Source: Xenophilus arseniciresistens (GTDB lineage: Bacteria > Pseudomonadota > Gammaproteobacteria > Burkholderiales > Burkholderiaceae_C). Taken from it: a DNA stretch of 64,000 nucleotides. Position 1 is the first letter of the stretch. Each line of letters starts with the position of its first letter. Positions 1-9,063 of the stretch are shown here, piece after piece. The stretch spans positions 124,001 through 188,000 of the forward strand of contig NZ_JAQIPB010000008.1 of NCBI RefSeq assembly GCF_028023875.1. The letters run 5' to 3'. Under the pieces are notes generated by a model. The model searched no databases. It was not told where the DNA came from and was given only the letters and a program-made list of their open reading frames with translations. The translations under genes and the position numbers were made by a program.

Positions 1-1668
1 ATCGGCGCCGCACTCATCGGCCAGTGGCCCGAGGCGGCGGTCGTGATTTGGCTGTTCGGCATCGCGGAAATGATCGAGGCGCTGAGTTTGGATCGGGCGC
101 GCAACGCCATCCGCAAACTGATGGACCTGGCGCCGGAGACGGCGTTGGTCAAACAGCCCGATGGGCGCTGGGAGGAAGTCAAGGCCGAAACAGTCGTGCT
201 CGGCGCTCAGATTCGCGTCCGACCCGGCGAGCGGATCGCGCTGGATGGCGTCGTGGTCTCGGGTGCATCGGCAGTTAACCAGGCGCCTATCACCGGCGAG
301 AGCATGCCGGTGGAAAAAAACCCGGGCGATACGGTGTTTGCCGGAACGATCAACGACCGTGGCACCTTGGAGTTCGAGGTCCGCTCGCGCAAGGGCGAAA
401 CCACCCTCGACCGAATTGCCCGTTCGGTGCAGGAAGCGCAAGGCCAGCGTGCGCCCACACAGCGCTTTGTCGACCGCTTTGCCAGCGTCTACACCCCGGC
501 CGTGTTCGCGCTGGCCCTCGCCATTGCTGTGATCCCGCCGCTCTTCTTTGGCGGTGCATGGTTCGACTGGGCCTACAAGGCGCTCGTCATGCTGGTCATC
601 GCCTGTCCCTGTGCCCTGGTGATCTCGACCCCTGTCACCGTCGTCAGCGGCTTGGCGACCGCCGCCCGCCGCGGCATCCTGGTCAAAGGTGGGCTGTACC
701 TCGAACAGGGCCGGTTGCTGCGTGCAGTGGCACTCGACAAGACCGGCACACTGACCCATGGCCGTCCCGCATTGACCGACACGGTTCCTCTCACCTCACT
801 GTCGCAATCGGATGTATTGCGGCTCGCTGCGAGCCTCGATGCCTTGTCTGAACACCCTGTGGCCACGGCCATCGTCAATGGCTACGGCGACAACCCGCTC
901 GCAACCGTGCAAGGCTTTGAGGCCTTGGCTGGACGCGGCGTCAAGGGCGACATCGATGGCCACACCTACTACATCGGCAACCAGCGCTTGGCCACCGAAC
1001 TGGGTGTGATGACGGACCGTGCAAGTGCGCTGCTCGACCAGCTCGAAGCCCAGGCGAAGACGGCGGTCGTGCTGGCCACGGCCGACCAGGCGCTGGCCGT
1101 TCTCGCCGTGGCTGACACCGTGCGAGAGAGCAGCAAGCAGGCGATCGCCGAATTGAAGCGACTCGGCGTCGAGCCAGTGATGCTTACCGGCGACAACCGC
1201 AAGACGGCGCAAGCTGTTGCTGCACAGGTTGGCATCACCGACGCTCGCGGCGAGCTGCTGCCTCAAGACAAGCTAGAGGCGATCACAAAGCTCGCAGAGC
1301 AAGGGCCGGTGGGCATGGTCGGTGACGGCGTCAATGACGCGCCGGCGCTTGCGAAGTCGGACATCGGCTTTGCCATGGGGGCGGCCGGTACCGACACAGC
1401 CATCGAGACCGCCGACGTGGCGTTGATGCAGGACGACCTGCGCAAACTCCCTGAGTTCATTGCGCTGTCGCGCCGGGTCGCTGGCGTGTTGAAGGCGAAC
1501 ATCGCTTTCGCGATCGGAACGAAGGCAGTCTTCATGGTGCTGGCCTTCACGGGCCATGCCAGCCTGTGGCTGGCGATCCTCGCCGACATGGGTGCGAGCT
1601 TGGCGGTGGTGTTCAACGGGTTGCGGCTGTTGAGGGACAAGCCGGCGGAGGCGCAGGATGCGCGTTGA
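1..1668 (+). CDS. Zn2+/Cd2+/Pb2+ P1B-type ATPase, 5' end outside window
   Basis: Inner-membrane pump exporting soft divalent cations from the cytoplasm at the cost of ATP. The reading frame is open from base 1, so the N-terminal metal-binding domain and first helices lie upstream; 555 residues are visible. Visible motifs are the actuator TGES (residues 98-101), the membrane CPC metal site (202-204) followed by the ISTPVTVVSGLATAARRG stretch typical of the Zn/Cd/Pb subgroup, the phosphorylated Asp in DKTGTLT (D246) and the hinge GDGVND (about 441). Its stop overlaps the start of lspA by 11 bp, an arrangement known from cad/pbr-type metal operons. CadA, ZntA and PbrA cannot be separated on this fragment; no MerR-type regulator for it is in the window. 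Confidence 0.93.
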   Translation: MGAALIGQWPEAAVVIWLFGIAEMIEALSLDRARNAIRKLMDLAPETALVKQPDGRWEEVKAETVVLGAQIRVRPGERIALDGVVVSGASAVNQAPITGESMPVEKNPGDTVFAGTINDRGTLEFEVRSRKGETTLDRIARSVQEAQGQRAPTQRFVDRFASVYTPAVFALALAIAVIPPLFFGGAWFDWAYKALVMLVIACPCALVISTPVTVVSGLATAARRGILVKGGLYLEQGRLLRAVALDKTGTLTHGRPALTDTVPLTSLSQSDVLRLAASLDALSEHPVATAIVNGYGDNPLATVQGFEALAGRGVKGDIDGHTYYIGNQRLATELGVMTDRASALLDQLEAQAKTAVVLATADQALAVLAVADTVRESSKQAIAELKRLGVEPVMLTGDNRKTAQAVAAQVGITDARGELLPQDKLEAITKLAEQGPVGMVGDGVNDAPALAKSDIGFAMGAAGTDTAIETADVALMQDDLRKLPEFIALSRRVAGVLKANIAFAIGTKAVFMVLAFTGHASLWLAILADMGASLAVVFNGLRLLRDKPAEAQDAR

Positions 1669-2155
1669 TCGCAGTTCGTGGGGCGCGCTCGGCTTGGCCG
1701 CGTTCGTGATGCTTGCGGACGTTCTGACCAAGCAGGCTATCGTCGCGTGGGTCGCGTACGGTGCGCAGCACCCATGGCTGCCCATCCTCAACATTGTCCA
1801 TCTGCTGAATCCAGGTGCCGCATTCAGCTTCCTGAGCCAGGCCGGCGGGTGGCAGCGCTGGTTCTTCCTCGCCATCGCACTCATCGCCTCGTTGTTCCTT
1901 CTCGTGATGATCTTGCGGCCGCAGACGCGGCCGCTGGAGCGCGCGGCTTTCGGCCTGATCCTCGGCGGAGCCCTGGGCAACGCGATCGACCGCGTGCTGC
2001 GCGGTGCAGTGGTGGATTGGATCGATATGCACTGGGGCGGGTACCACTGGCCGGCTTTCAATGCCGCCGACGTGGGCATCAGTGCGGGAGTGGCGGTGCT
2101 CGTGCTCGATGCCTGGCGCTCGTCGAGACAAAGGACGATTGCCGACCGTGCTTGA
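1658..2155 (+). CDS. lspA: Signal peptidase II (prolipoprotein signal peptidase)
   Basis: Inner-membrane aspartyl protease that cleaves the signal peptide of diacylglyceryl-prolipoproteins. The 165-residue length and four hydrophobic segments fit LspA. Family motifs are visible: the early DxxxKQ segment, NPGAAFSF, and the two catalytic aspartates in GNAIDR (D111) and NAADV (D138). The ATG lies inside the 3' end of the metal ATPase gene, so translation is probably coupled. A metal-operon LspA is known in lead resistance (PbrC); here it is a separate protein and no PbrB-like phosphatase is visible. It is probably an accessory copy rather than the housekeeping one, because it sits in the cargo of a mobile element. 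Confidence 0.95.
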   Translation: MRVDRSSWGALGLAAFVMLADVLTKQAIVAWVAYGAQHPWLPILNIVHLLNPGAAFSFLSQAGGWQRWFFLAIALIASLFLLVMILRPQTRPLERAAFGLILGGALGNAIDRVLRGAVVDWIDMHWGGYHWPAFNAADVGISAGVAVLVLDAWRSSRQRTIADRA

Positions 2156-2290
2156 TGAGCTTGGTGAAGCTTGTCACTCCCAGTTTCCGGCTTCGAAGGG
2201 ACACTTCTACGCGGAGTAAAGGGGCACCTTACTGTCTTGGGCCACGAGACCTCCTTGAGATGAGCCCCCCGATTACACTTGTACTACCCC

Positions 2291-2671
2291 ATGTCGCGCC
2301 GCCGCAATCGCTTGCTGACCACGTTCTTCGTGGTGCTGTCCCTGCTGTTCTCGCAGCTGGCACTGGCGAGCTACGTTTGCCCGGCAGACGCCGACACTGC
2401 TGCGATGGCCGCCATGATGGCCGCTGGCGAGCCGTGCAACGGCATGGACCAGGTGCAGCCGGTCTTTTGCCATCAGCATTCGGCTGGCGCAGCCCAGTCT
2501 TTCGAGGCCGTCAAAGTCCCTGCGCCGTCGCTACCAGCGATCGTGCAGGTACTGGTGGTGCCACCAGTGCTGCAAGCAACTGAAGCCCTCGCCGCCCCTC
2601 TGGCGGCCGATACGCAGGCCCGCCCGCCTCCAGACCCCCTCTTTCTCTCCACGCTCCGACTTCGAGTCTGA
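2291..2671 (+). CDS. Small secreted protein of the cus operon, function unknown
   Basis: A 126-residue protein with a clear Sec signal peptide (Arg-rich start, hydrophobic segment, cleavage near LALAS) followed by a short region with two Cys, several Met and two His, which could bind Cu or Ag. The ATG at 2291 is preferred over a TTG 12 bp upstream because it starts directly at the basic n-region. It lies 77 bp before the outer-membrane factor gene and reads in the same direction, so it is probably the first gene of the efflux operon. Small proteins of this type often precede czc/cus genes in Burkholderiales. I do not recognise a named family. Confidence 0.6.
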   Translation: MSRRRNRLLTTFFVVLSLLFSQLALASYVCPADADTAAMAAMMAAGEPCNGMDQVQPVFCHQHSAGAAQSFEAVKVPAPSLPAIVQVLVVPPVLQATEALAAPLAADTQARPPPDPLFLSTLRLRV

Positions 2672-2748
2672 CGCCTCCGATCGACTGACAGGCGCCGGCG
2701 CGGCACGTCCGCTCGCCGGCAAACACCCCGTTTGTTCTCGGAGTTCCC

Positions 2749-3981
2749 ATGTTCACCCACTATCCGCGTGCGGCCCTTTTGGCCGTCGCCATGCTGCCGG
2801 CCCTGGCGGCTGCTGCACCGCTCACGCTCGACCAGGCACTCGACCTCGCCGTGCAGCGCTCCGAAGCTGCGCATGCCGCACGTGCCGGCGTCGCCAGCGC
2901 GACCGAAACCGCACGCGCAGCGGGCCAGTTGCCCGATCCAATGCTGCGTGTGGGCGTCGAAAACCTGCCCATCACCGGCGGGGACCGTTTCAGCACGACC
3001 CGCGAATCGATGACGATGAAACGCATCGGCATCGCCCAGGAATGGGTATCGGCCGACAAGCGCGCAGCGCGCCAGGCCACCGCAGACGCGATGGTCAACC
3101 GGGAGAGCGTCTCGGTCCAGGCAACGGCTGCGCAGGTGCGCACGCAAACGGCGCTGGCTTACCTGGACGTGTATTTCGCAGGCGAGGCACTCAAGCTGGC
3201 AACCCAGACCGAGCACCATGTGCACGAAGAGCTGGAAGCGGCCAAGGGCCGGCTGTGGTCGGCCGCCACCAACAGCCAGGAAGTGCTGGCGCTGACCAGT
3301 GCCCGCGGCGTCGCAGAGGACGATTCAGCCGATGTGTTGCAGCAGGAGCGCGGCGCGCGCGTGGCGCTGGAGCGTTGGGTCGGCGTCCCCGCAGATGATC
3401 TCGCGGCGCCGGTTGGCCTGCCGAACGTGGGTGAGGAGTCCTACGTCGCCAACCATCCCGCAGTCCTGGCCGCGCAGCGCGACATCGAGGTCGCAAGGCA
3501 GGAGGCCGCCGTTGCCGCCGCCAACCGCAAGCCGAACTGGTCGTGGGAAGTATCCTATGGCCAGCGCACCGGCTACTCGGACATGGTGTCGGTTGGCGTG
3601 AGCATTCCCTTGCCGGTTGCGCCGGCCCAACGACAGGACCGCGACACGGCGGCCAAGTTGGCGCTGGTCGACAAGGCCGAAGCCAATCTGGCGGAGGCCT
3701 CGCGCGCGGCGACGGCGGAGTTTCGCACGCTGGCCAGCGACGCCCAACGGCTAACCGATCGCGTCGAGCGGTATCAGGCAGCCGTTGTGGCTCCCGCCCG
3801 GCAGCGCACTGTTGTCACCTTGGCCGGCTACCGCTCGAACCAGGTCAGCCTGGTGACGCTGTTCGAGGCGCGTCGTGCGGAGGTCGAAACGCAAAGGAAG
3901 CTGCTTTCGCTGAAGCGAGACCTGGCGAAGGTGCAGGCCCAACTGGCCTTCAAGCCTCTCCTGGCGGGAGGTGCCCCATGA
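2749..3981 (+). CDS. cusC: Outer-membrane efflux protein, TolC/CzcC-CusC type
   Basis: Outer-membrane channel of a tripartite heavy-metal RND efflux system. The 410 residues begin with a Sec signal peptide ending near AAAA, followed by a TolC-type architecture: LTLDQALDLAV near the mature N-terminus, long Ala- and Gln-rich coiled helices and two internal repeats. There is no lipobox cysteine. The last codons overlap the cusB start as ATGA (3978-3981), indicating translational coupling. Substrate is inferred from the CusB and CusA partners downstream, which look Cu+/Ag+ specific, although this subunit itself resembles CzcC as much as CusC. Confidence 0.88.
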   Translation: MFTHYPRAALLAVAMLPALAAAAPLTLDQALDLAVQRSEAAHAARAGVASATETARAAGQLPDPMLRVGVENLPITGGDRFSTTRESMTMKRIGIAQEWVSADKRAARQATADAMVNRESVSVQATAAQVRTQTALAYLDVYFAGEALKLATQTEHHVHEELEAAKGRLWSAATNSQEVLALTSARGVAEDDSADVLQQERGARVALERWVGVPADDLAAPVGLPNVGEESYVANHPAVLAAQRDIEVARQEAAVAAANRKPNWSWEVSYGQRTGYSDMVSVGVSIPLPVAPAQRQDRDTAAKLALVDKAEANLAEASRAATAEFRTLASDAQRLTDRVERYQAAVVAPARQRTVVTLAGYRSNQVSLVTLFEARRAEVETQRKLLSLKRDLAKVQAQLAFKPLLAGGAP

Positions 3982-5489
3982 AGCGCGCTCTGCCAATTGC
4001 CCTCTCGCTCCTCGGTGCCGCCGTGCTGGCCGTTGGCAGCTTCTACGCCGGACGCCAGACCGGCACCGCCACCGAGGCACCGATGGCGGCCACGCCGGGG
4101 GTGGCGGCATCAGGTACCGCAGAGCGCAAGGTGCTGTACTGGCACGACCCGATGGTGCCGGGCCAGCGCTTCGACAAGCCCGGCAAATCGCCGTTCATGG
4201 ACATGCAGCTCGTTCCCGTCTATGCCGACGAAGCGAGCGACTCGGGCGTGAAGATCAGCCCGACGGTGCAGCAGAACCTGGGCATCCGTACCACGGTGGT
4301 CAGCCGGGTGGACGTGTCGTCGTCCTTCGACGCGGTCGGCACCGTGCAATTCGATGAGCGCCTCAGTGTCGCGGTCCAGACCCGTGTGGCCGGCTACGTC
4401 GAGCGCCTGGCCGTGCGCGCGCCCATGGAGCGGGTCCGCAAAGGCCAGCCGCTCGCAACCCTGTTCGCGCCGGACTGGCTGGGAGCGCAGAATGAACTGC
4501 TTGCGCTCCAGCGTGCGGGCGCATCGGAAGACCTGGTGGCGGCCGCACGTGAGCGCATGCGCGCCTTGTCCATCCCTGAGGCCCTCATCCACCAGAGCGA
4601 AGCAGCCGGCACGGCGCAGGCGCGTTTCACGCTCAGTGCGCCGGTCAGCGGCGTGATCGCGGAACTCGGTGTGCGCGAGGGCGTGGCGGTCTCTCCGGGC
4701 ATGACGTTGTTTCGCATCGCGGGCCTGGAGAAGGTATGGGCGGTGGCGGAGGTGCCCGAGGCGCAAGCGGTACGCCTGACGCGCGGCCAGAAGGTCCGGG
4801 CCGTCCTCCAAGCCGATGCCAGCCAAGCCTTTGGCGGCGAGCTCAAAGAGATCCTGCCGCAGGTCAGCGCGAGCACCCGGACACTGCAGGCGCGCTTTGA
4901 AGTCGACAACGCGGGGGGCAGGCTGATGCCCGGGATGCTGCTGCGCCTGCAGGTCACCGGGCCTTCGGCTTCTCGCCTGGTCGTACCCGCCGAAGCGGTG
5001 ATCCGCACCGGCACACGCACCGTCGCCATCGTTCGCAAGGACAACGGCGCGTTCGAGCCTCGCGACATCCAGTTGGGCGCTGACCTCGGCGACACCGTCG
5101 AGGTGGTTACCGGGCTCGCCGATGGCGACCGGGTCGTTGCCAGTGGCCAGTTCCTCATCGATTCCGAGGCGCGGCTGCGCTCCGTGCTGGGCGCGATGAC
5201 CGCAGTCACCGCGGTACCTGCAGGCCCCCCCTCCGCGCCGGCACCGATGCCGGCGAACGTGCACACCGGCGACGGCAAGGTCGAAAGCATCGACGCGGAC
5301 GGCATCACCATCTCCCACGGCCCTATTGCTTCGTTGAAGTGGCCCGCAATGACCATGGGCTTCAGCAAGCCCACCGGCAAGGCCTTTGCCGACATCAAGC
5401 CGGGTGACATGGTTCGCTTCGAGTTCAGGCAAGGCGGCTCGATGGACTATGAGCTGGTGTCCGTGCAGCGCCTTGGAGCTGCCAAGTGA
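3978..5489 (+). CDS. cusB: CusB-type membrane fusion protein with C-terminal CusF domain
   Basis: Periplasmic adaptor of the Cus efflux pump, 503 residues. Order of domains: N-terminal membrane anchor; a heavy-metal-binding segment with the YWHDPM...SPFMDM pattern (about residues 53-80); the barrel-sandwich and beta-barrel adaptor core; and a C-terminal CusF-like domain with [17 protein letters not shown] (about 440-470), which keeps the Trp and two Met that bind Cu+/Ag+ in E. coli CusF. The fusion gives the adaptor its own metallochaperone in addition to the free cusF downstream. The start ATG overlaps the cusC stop. The cusA GTG overlaps this stop in the sequence GTGA. Confidence 0.93.
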   Translation: MKRALPIALSLLGAAVLAVGSFYAGRQTGTATEAPMAATPGVAASGTAERKVLYWHDPMVPGQRFDKPGKSPFMDMQLVPVYADEASDSGVKISPTVQQNLGIRTTVVSRVDVSSSFDAVGTVQFDERLSVAVQTRVAGYVERLAVRAPMERVRKGQPLATLFAPDWLGAQNELLALQRAGASEDLVAAARERMRALSIPEALIHQSEAAGTAQARFTLSAPVSGVIAELGVREGVAVSPGMTLFRIAGLEKVWAVAEVPEAQAVRLTRGQKVRAVLQADASQAFGGELKEILPQVSASTRTLQARFEVDNAGGRLMPGMLLRLQVTGPSASRLVVPAEAVIRTGTRTVAIVRKDNGAFEPRDIQLGADLGDTVEVVTGLADGDRVVASGQFLIDSEARLRSVLGAMTAVTAVPAGPPSAPAPMPANVHTGDGKVESIDADGITISHGPIASLKWPAMTMGFSKPTGKAFADIKPGDMVRFEFRQGGSMDYELVSVQRLGAAK

Positions 5490-8400
5490 TCGCTGCCCTC
5501 ATCCGCTGGTCGATCGGCAACCGGTTCCTCGTGCTCATCGCCACGGCGTTCCTCGTGGCTGCGGGGATCTGGTCGGTCAGGCACACGCCTGTCGACGCGT
5601 TGCCGGACCTGTCGGACACCCAGGTCATCGTGCGCACGACGTATCCCGGCAAGCCGCCCCAGGTGGTCGAGGACCTGGTCACCTATCCGCTCACCACCAC
5701 CATGCTCAGCGTGCCCGGGGCGAAGACGGTTCGTGGCTACTCGTTCTTCGGTGACTCCTTCGTCTACGTTCTGTTCGACGACAAGACCGACCCGTACTGG
5801 GCCAGGTCGCGTGTCGTGGAATACCTGAGCCAGGTGCAAAGCAGGTTGCCCACCGGGGCAACGGCCGCGCTCGGCCCGGACGCCACCGGCGTGGGCTGGG
5901 TCTATGAGTACGCGCTTGTCGATCGCACGGGTAAGAACGACCTTGGACAGCTGCGTGCGCTCAATGACTGGTTCTTGAAGTTCGAGCTGAAGACGGTGCC
6001 GGACGTGGCCGAAGTCGCCAGCATCGGCGGGATGGTGCGGCAGTACCAGGTGGTTCTGGACCCCGACCGCATGCGGGCGCTGGGCGTCACGCAGGGCGCG
6101 GTGATCGACGCCCTGGGCAAGGCCAACCAGGCCGCTGGAGGCTCTGTCGTCGAGCTGGCTGAGGCGGAGTACATGGTCCGTTCGCGCGGCTTCCTGAAGT
6201 CGCTCGACGACTTCCGCACCATTGCGCTGCCCGTCTCGGGCACGACGCCGGTGCTCCTGCGCGATGTGGCGACCGTGCAGATCGGCCCGGAGATGCGCCG
6301 CGGCATCGCCGAACTGGACGGTGAAGGCGAAGTCGTGGGCGGTGTCGTGGTCATGCGCTCGGGAAAGAACGCCAGGACCACCATCGAGGCGGTCAAGGCC
6401 AAGCTGGCTGCCTTGAAGCCGAGCCTGCCGCAGGGCGTCGAGGTGGTCGAGACCTACGACCGCTCCAAGCTCATCGACCGCGCCGTCCTGAACCTGCGCG
6501 ACAAGCTCGCCGAAGAGTTCATCGTGGTAGCGCTCGTCTGCGCGGTGTTCCTGTTCCACCTGCGCTCGGCACTGGTCGCCGTCGTCACGCTGCCGGTGGG
6601 TGTGCTGACGGCGTTCATCGTGATGCACTGGCAAGGTGTCAGCGCGAACATCCTGAGCTTGTCGGGCGTGGCCATCGCGCTGGGGGCGATGGTGGACGCG
6701 TCAGTGGTGCTGGTCGAGGCGGCGCACAAGCACCTGGAGCACTTCGAAGACCAGCACCAGCGGCAACCGACGGTGTCCGAGCGCTGGGCGCTGATCGCGC
6801 AGGCCTCGGTCGAGGTCGGACCGGCGCTGTTCTTCTCGCTGCTGGTCATCACGCTGTCGTTCCTGCCGGTGTTCACGCTCGAAGCGCAGGAAGGCCGGCT
6901 GTTTGCGCCACTGGCCTTCACGAAGACCTATGCCATGGCGGCAGCAGCCGGGCTGTCGGTGACGCTGGTACCGGTCCTGATGGGCTACCTGGTCCGAGGC
7001 CGCATTCCGAGGGAGACGGCGAACCCGCTCAATCGTTTCCTCATCGCTGTCTACCGTCCCGCGCTGGAGCTGGTGCTCCGGTTCCCGAAGCTCACCCTGG
7101 CGATCGCGGCCCTGGTGCTGGCGATCACCGCGGTGCCGGTCATGCGCCTGGGCGGTGAGTTCATGCCGGCGCTCGACGAGGGCGACCTGCTGTACATGCC
7201 CTCGGCGCTGCCGGGCCTGTCGATCTCCAAGGCGTCGGAATTGCTGCAGCAGACCGACAGGCTCATCAAGACGGTGCCAGAGGTCGAGCGCGTGTTCGGC
7301 AAGGCCGGACGCGCGGACACGGCGACGGACCCCGCACCGCTGGAGATGTTCGAGACGACCATCCAGTTCAAGCCGCGCGACCAGTGGCGAGCGGGCATGA
7401 CGCCGGACAAGCTGGTCGAGGAACTGGACCGCGTCGTCAAGGTGCCCGGCCTGTCCAACGTATGGGTGCCGCCCATCCGCAACCGCATCGACATGCTGGC
7501 CACGGGCATCAAGAGTCCGGTGGGCATCAAAGTCGCCGGGGCGGACCTTGCGACGATTGACCGCCTGACCGCACAGGTCGAGGCGGCGGTGAGGAGCGTG
7601 CCCGGCGTGTCTTCGGCCCTCGCCGAACGGCTGACCGGTGGCCGCTATATCGACGTGGACGTGGACCGGCCTGCCGCAGCGCGCCATGGTTTGTCCGTGG
7701 CCGATGTACAGAGCATCGTCTCGACGGCCATCGGCGGCGACAACGTCGGGGAAGTGATCCAGGGCCGCGAGCGCTACCCCATCAATGTGCGCTACCCGCG
7801 TGAGATTCGCGACTCGCTGCAGCGCCTGCGGGAGCTGCCGTTCGTCACAGAGAGGGGGGCGACGGTGCTGCTGCAGGACGTGGCGCGCATCTCCATCGAG
7901 GAAGGGCCGCCGATGCTGCGCAGCGAGAACGCTCGCCTGTCGGGCTGGGTTTACGTCGATGTTCGCGGCCGGGACCTGCGTTCGGTCGTGACCGATATGC
8001 AGGCAGCGGTGACTAAGCAAGTGGCATTGCCAGCCGGCTACGCCGTTTCCTGGTCCGGCCAGTTCGAATACCTGGAGCGCGCCACCGAGCGACTGAAGGT
8101 GGTCGTGCCCGTGACGGTGGCGGTCATCTTCGTTCTGCTGTACCTGCTGTTCCGCTCGTTCAGCGATGCGGCGATCGTGATGGCCGCGGTGCCGTTCTCG
8201 CTGGTCGGAGGCTTCTGGCTGGTCTGGGCGCTGGGGCATTCGATCTCGGTCGCGACGGCGGTCGGTTTCATCGCGCTCGCAGGTCTCGCGGCGGAGTTCG
8301 GCGTGGTGATGCTCGTCTACCTGAAGAACGCCCATGCACGTCGCCTTGCCGAAGGGCAACCGGACTCGGACGAGACGCTGCTGGCGGCCATCCGCGAGGG

Positions 8401-8659
8401 CGCAGTGCATCGGGTACGGCCCAAGGCGATGACAGTCGCCGTCGTGATGGCGGGCCTGGTGCCCATCCTGCTGGGGACCGGCACCGGCTCGGAGATCATG
8501 ACCCGCATCGCCGCGCCGATGGTCGGAGGCATGGTCACGGCACCGCTGCTGAGCATGCTGGTAATACCGGCCGTGTGGTATTTGGTGCACCGCAAGCGCG
8601 ACGCGAGGTATCACCGCTCCTCTGCGGGGAACCCGGCCACCACGGCCTCAACGCCCTGA
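5486..8659 (+). CDS. cusA: Cu+/Ag+ RND efflux pump CusA
   Basis: Inner-membrane proton-driven trimeric pump of the heavy-metal-efflux RND family, 1057 residues against about 1050 for the family. It begins with the usual [11 protein letters not shown] first helix, has the early [13 protein letters not shown] motif, the transmembrane [14 protein letters not shown] proton-relay helix and the periplasmic [17 protein letters not shown] segment that is close to CusA and differs from divalent-cation CzcA. The GTG start at 5486 is coupled to the cusB stop by a 4-bp overlap. Direction and overlaps place it in one operon with cusC, cusB and cusF. Assignment to monovalent ions is from motif similarity, not from measured activity. 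Confidence 0.95.
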   Translation: MIAALIRWSIGNRFLVLIATAFLVAAGIWSVRHTPVDALPDLSDTQVIVRTTYPGKPPQVVEDLVTYPLTTTMLSVPGAKTVRGYSFFGDSFVYVLFDDKTDPYWARSRVVEYLSQVQSRLPTGATAALGPDATGVGWVYEYALVDRTGKNDLGQLRALNDWFLKFELKTVPDVAEVASIGGMVRQYQVVLDPDRMRALGVTQGAVIDALGKANQAAGGSVVELAEAEYMVRSRGFLKSLDDFRTIALPVSGTTPVLLRDVATVQIGPEMRRGIAELDGEGEVVGGVVVMRSGKNARTTIEAVKAKLAALKPSLPQGVEVVETYDRSKLIDRAVLNLRDKLAEEFIVVALVCAVFLFHLRSALVAVVTLPVGVLTAFIVMHWQGVSANILSLSGVAIALGAMVDASVVLVEAAHKHLEHFEDQHQRQPTVSERWALIAQASVEVGPALFFSLLVITLSFLPVFTLEAQEGRLFAPLAFTKTYAMAAAAGLSVTLVPVLMGYLVRGRIPRETANPLNRFLIAVYRPALELVLRFPKLTLAIAALVLAITAVPVMRLGGEFMPALDEGDLLYMPSALPGLSISKASELLQQTDRLIKTVPEVERVFGKAGRADTATDPAPLEMFETTIQFKPRDQWRAGMTPDKLVEELDRVVKVPGLSNVWVPPIRNRIDMLATGIKSPVGIKVAGADLATIDRLTAQVEAAVRSVPGVSSALAERLTGGRYIDVDVDRPAAARHGLSVADVQSIVSTAIGGDNVGEVIQGRERYPINVRYPREIRDSLQRLRELPFVTERGATVLLQDVARISIEEGPPMLRSENARLSGWVYVDVRGRDLRSVVTDMQAAVTKQVALPAGYAVSWSGQFEYLERATERLKVVVPVTVAVIFVLLYLLFRSFSDAAIVMAAVPFSLVGGFWLVWALGHSISVATAVGFIALAGLAAEFGVVMLVYLKNAHARRLAEGQPDSDETLLAAIREGAVHRVRPKAMTVAVVMAGLVPILLGTGTGSEIMTRIAAPMVGGMVTAPLLSMLVIPAVWYLVHRKRDARYHRSSAGNPATTASTP

Positions 8660-8688
8660 AAACCCATCAACCAACTGACGAAGGACCC

Positions 8689-9027
8689 ATGATGAAAGTA
8701 CACCACATCCTGATCGCTGCCATCCTGGAGGCGGCCGCTGCCCAGGCTTCGGCGCAAGGCATGTCAATGCCTGCGAAACCAGCGGCCGCCTCTGCTCCGG
8801 CGATGCCACTGGTCGACGGCGAGGTCCGCAAGCTCGATCCTGCGGCAGGCCTCGTCGTGCTGCAGCACGGCGACATCCCGAACCTGGCCATGCCCGGTAT
8901 GACGATGGGCTTCGACGTCGCGGACAAGAAGATGCTGAATGGCCTGAAGGTGGGGGACAAGGTGCGGTTTCAGGCCGAGATGATCAAGGGCAAGGCGACC
9001 GTGACCGAGTTGAAGACGGTCAAGTAG
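8689..9027 (+). CDS. cusF: CusF-like periplasmic metallochaperone (Trp replaced by Met)
   Basis: Secreted 112-residue protein: a short signal peptide ending near QASAQG, a linker and one CusF OB-fold domain. It would pass Cu+/Ag+ to the CusCBA pump. AAGGA sits five to six bases before the ATG at 8689; a second ATG follows immediately. The metal site reads PNLAMPGMTMGF: both Met ligands are present, but the Trp that caps the metal in E. coli CusF (NWPEMTM) is a Met. The same change is found in the second free CusF-like protein at 12754-13098, while the CusB-fused domain keeps Trp. Last gene of the cus operon; copA converges on it 36 bp downstream. Confidence 0.88.
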   Translation: MMKVHHILIAAILEAAAAQASAQGMSMPAKPAAASAPAMPLVDGEVRKLDPAAGLVVLQHGDIPNLAMPGMTMGFDVADKKMLNGLKVGDKVRFQAEMIKGKATVTELKTVK

Positions 9028-9063
9028 TGCAGCGGCTCTTCGGGCAATTTTGATCGCAACAAG

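Noticed and set aside
1-2155. Complete pbr lead-resistance operon
   Set aside because: Only the ATPase 3' part and LspA are visible; no PbrR, PbrT or PbrB in the window.
6701-8614. 637-codon open frame antisense to cusA
   Set aside because: His/Arg/Gln-rich composition typical of a GC-rich antisense shadow; cusA on the other strand is a full family match.
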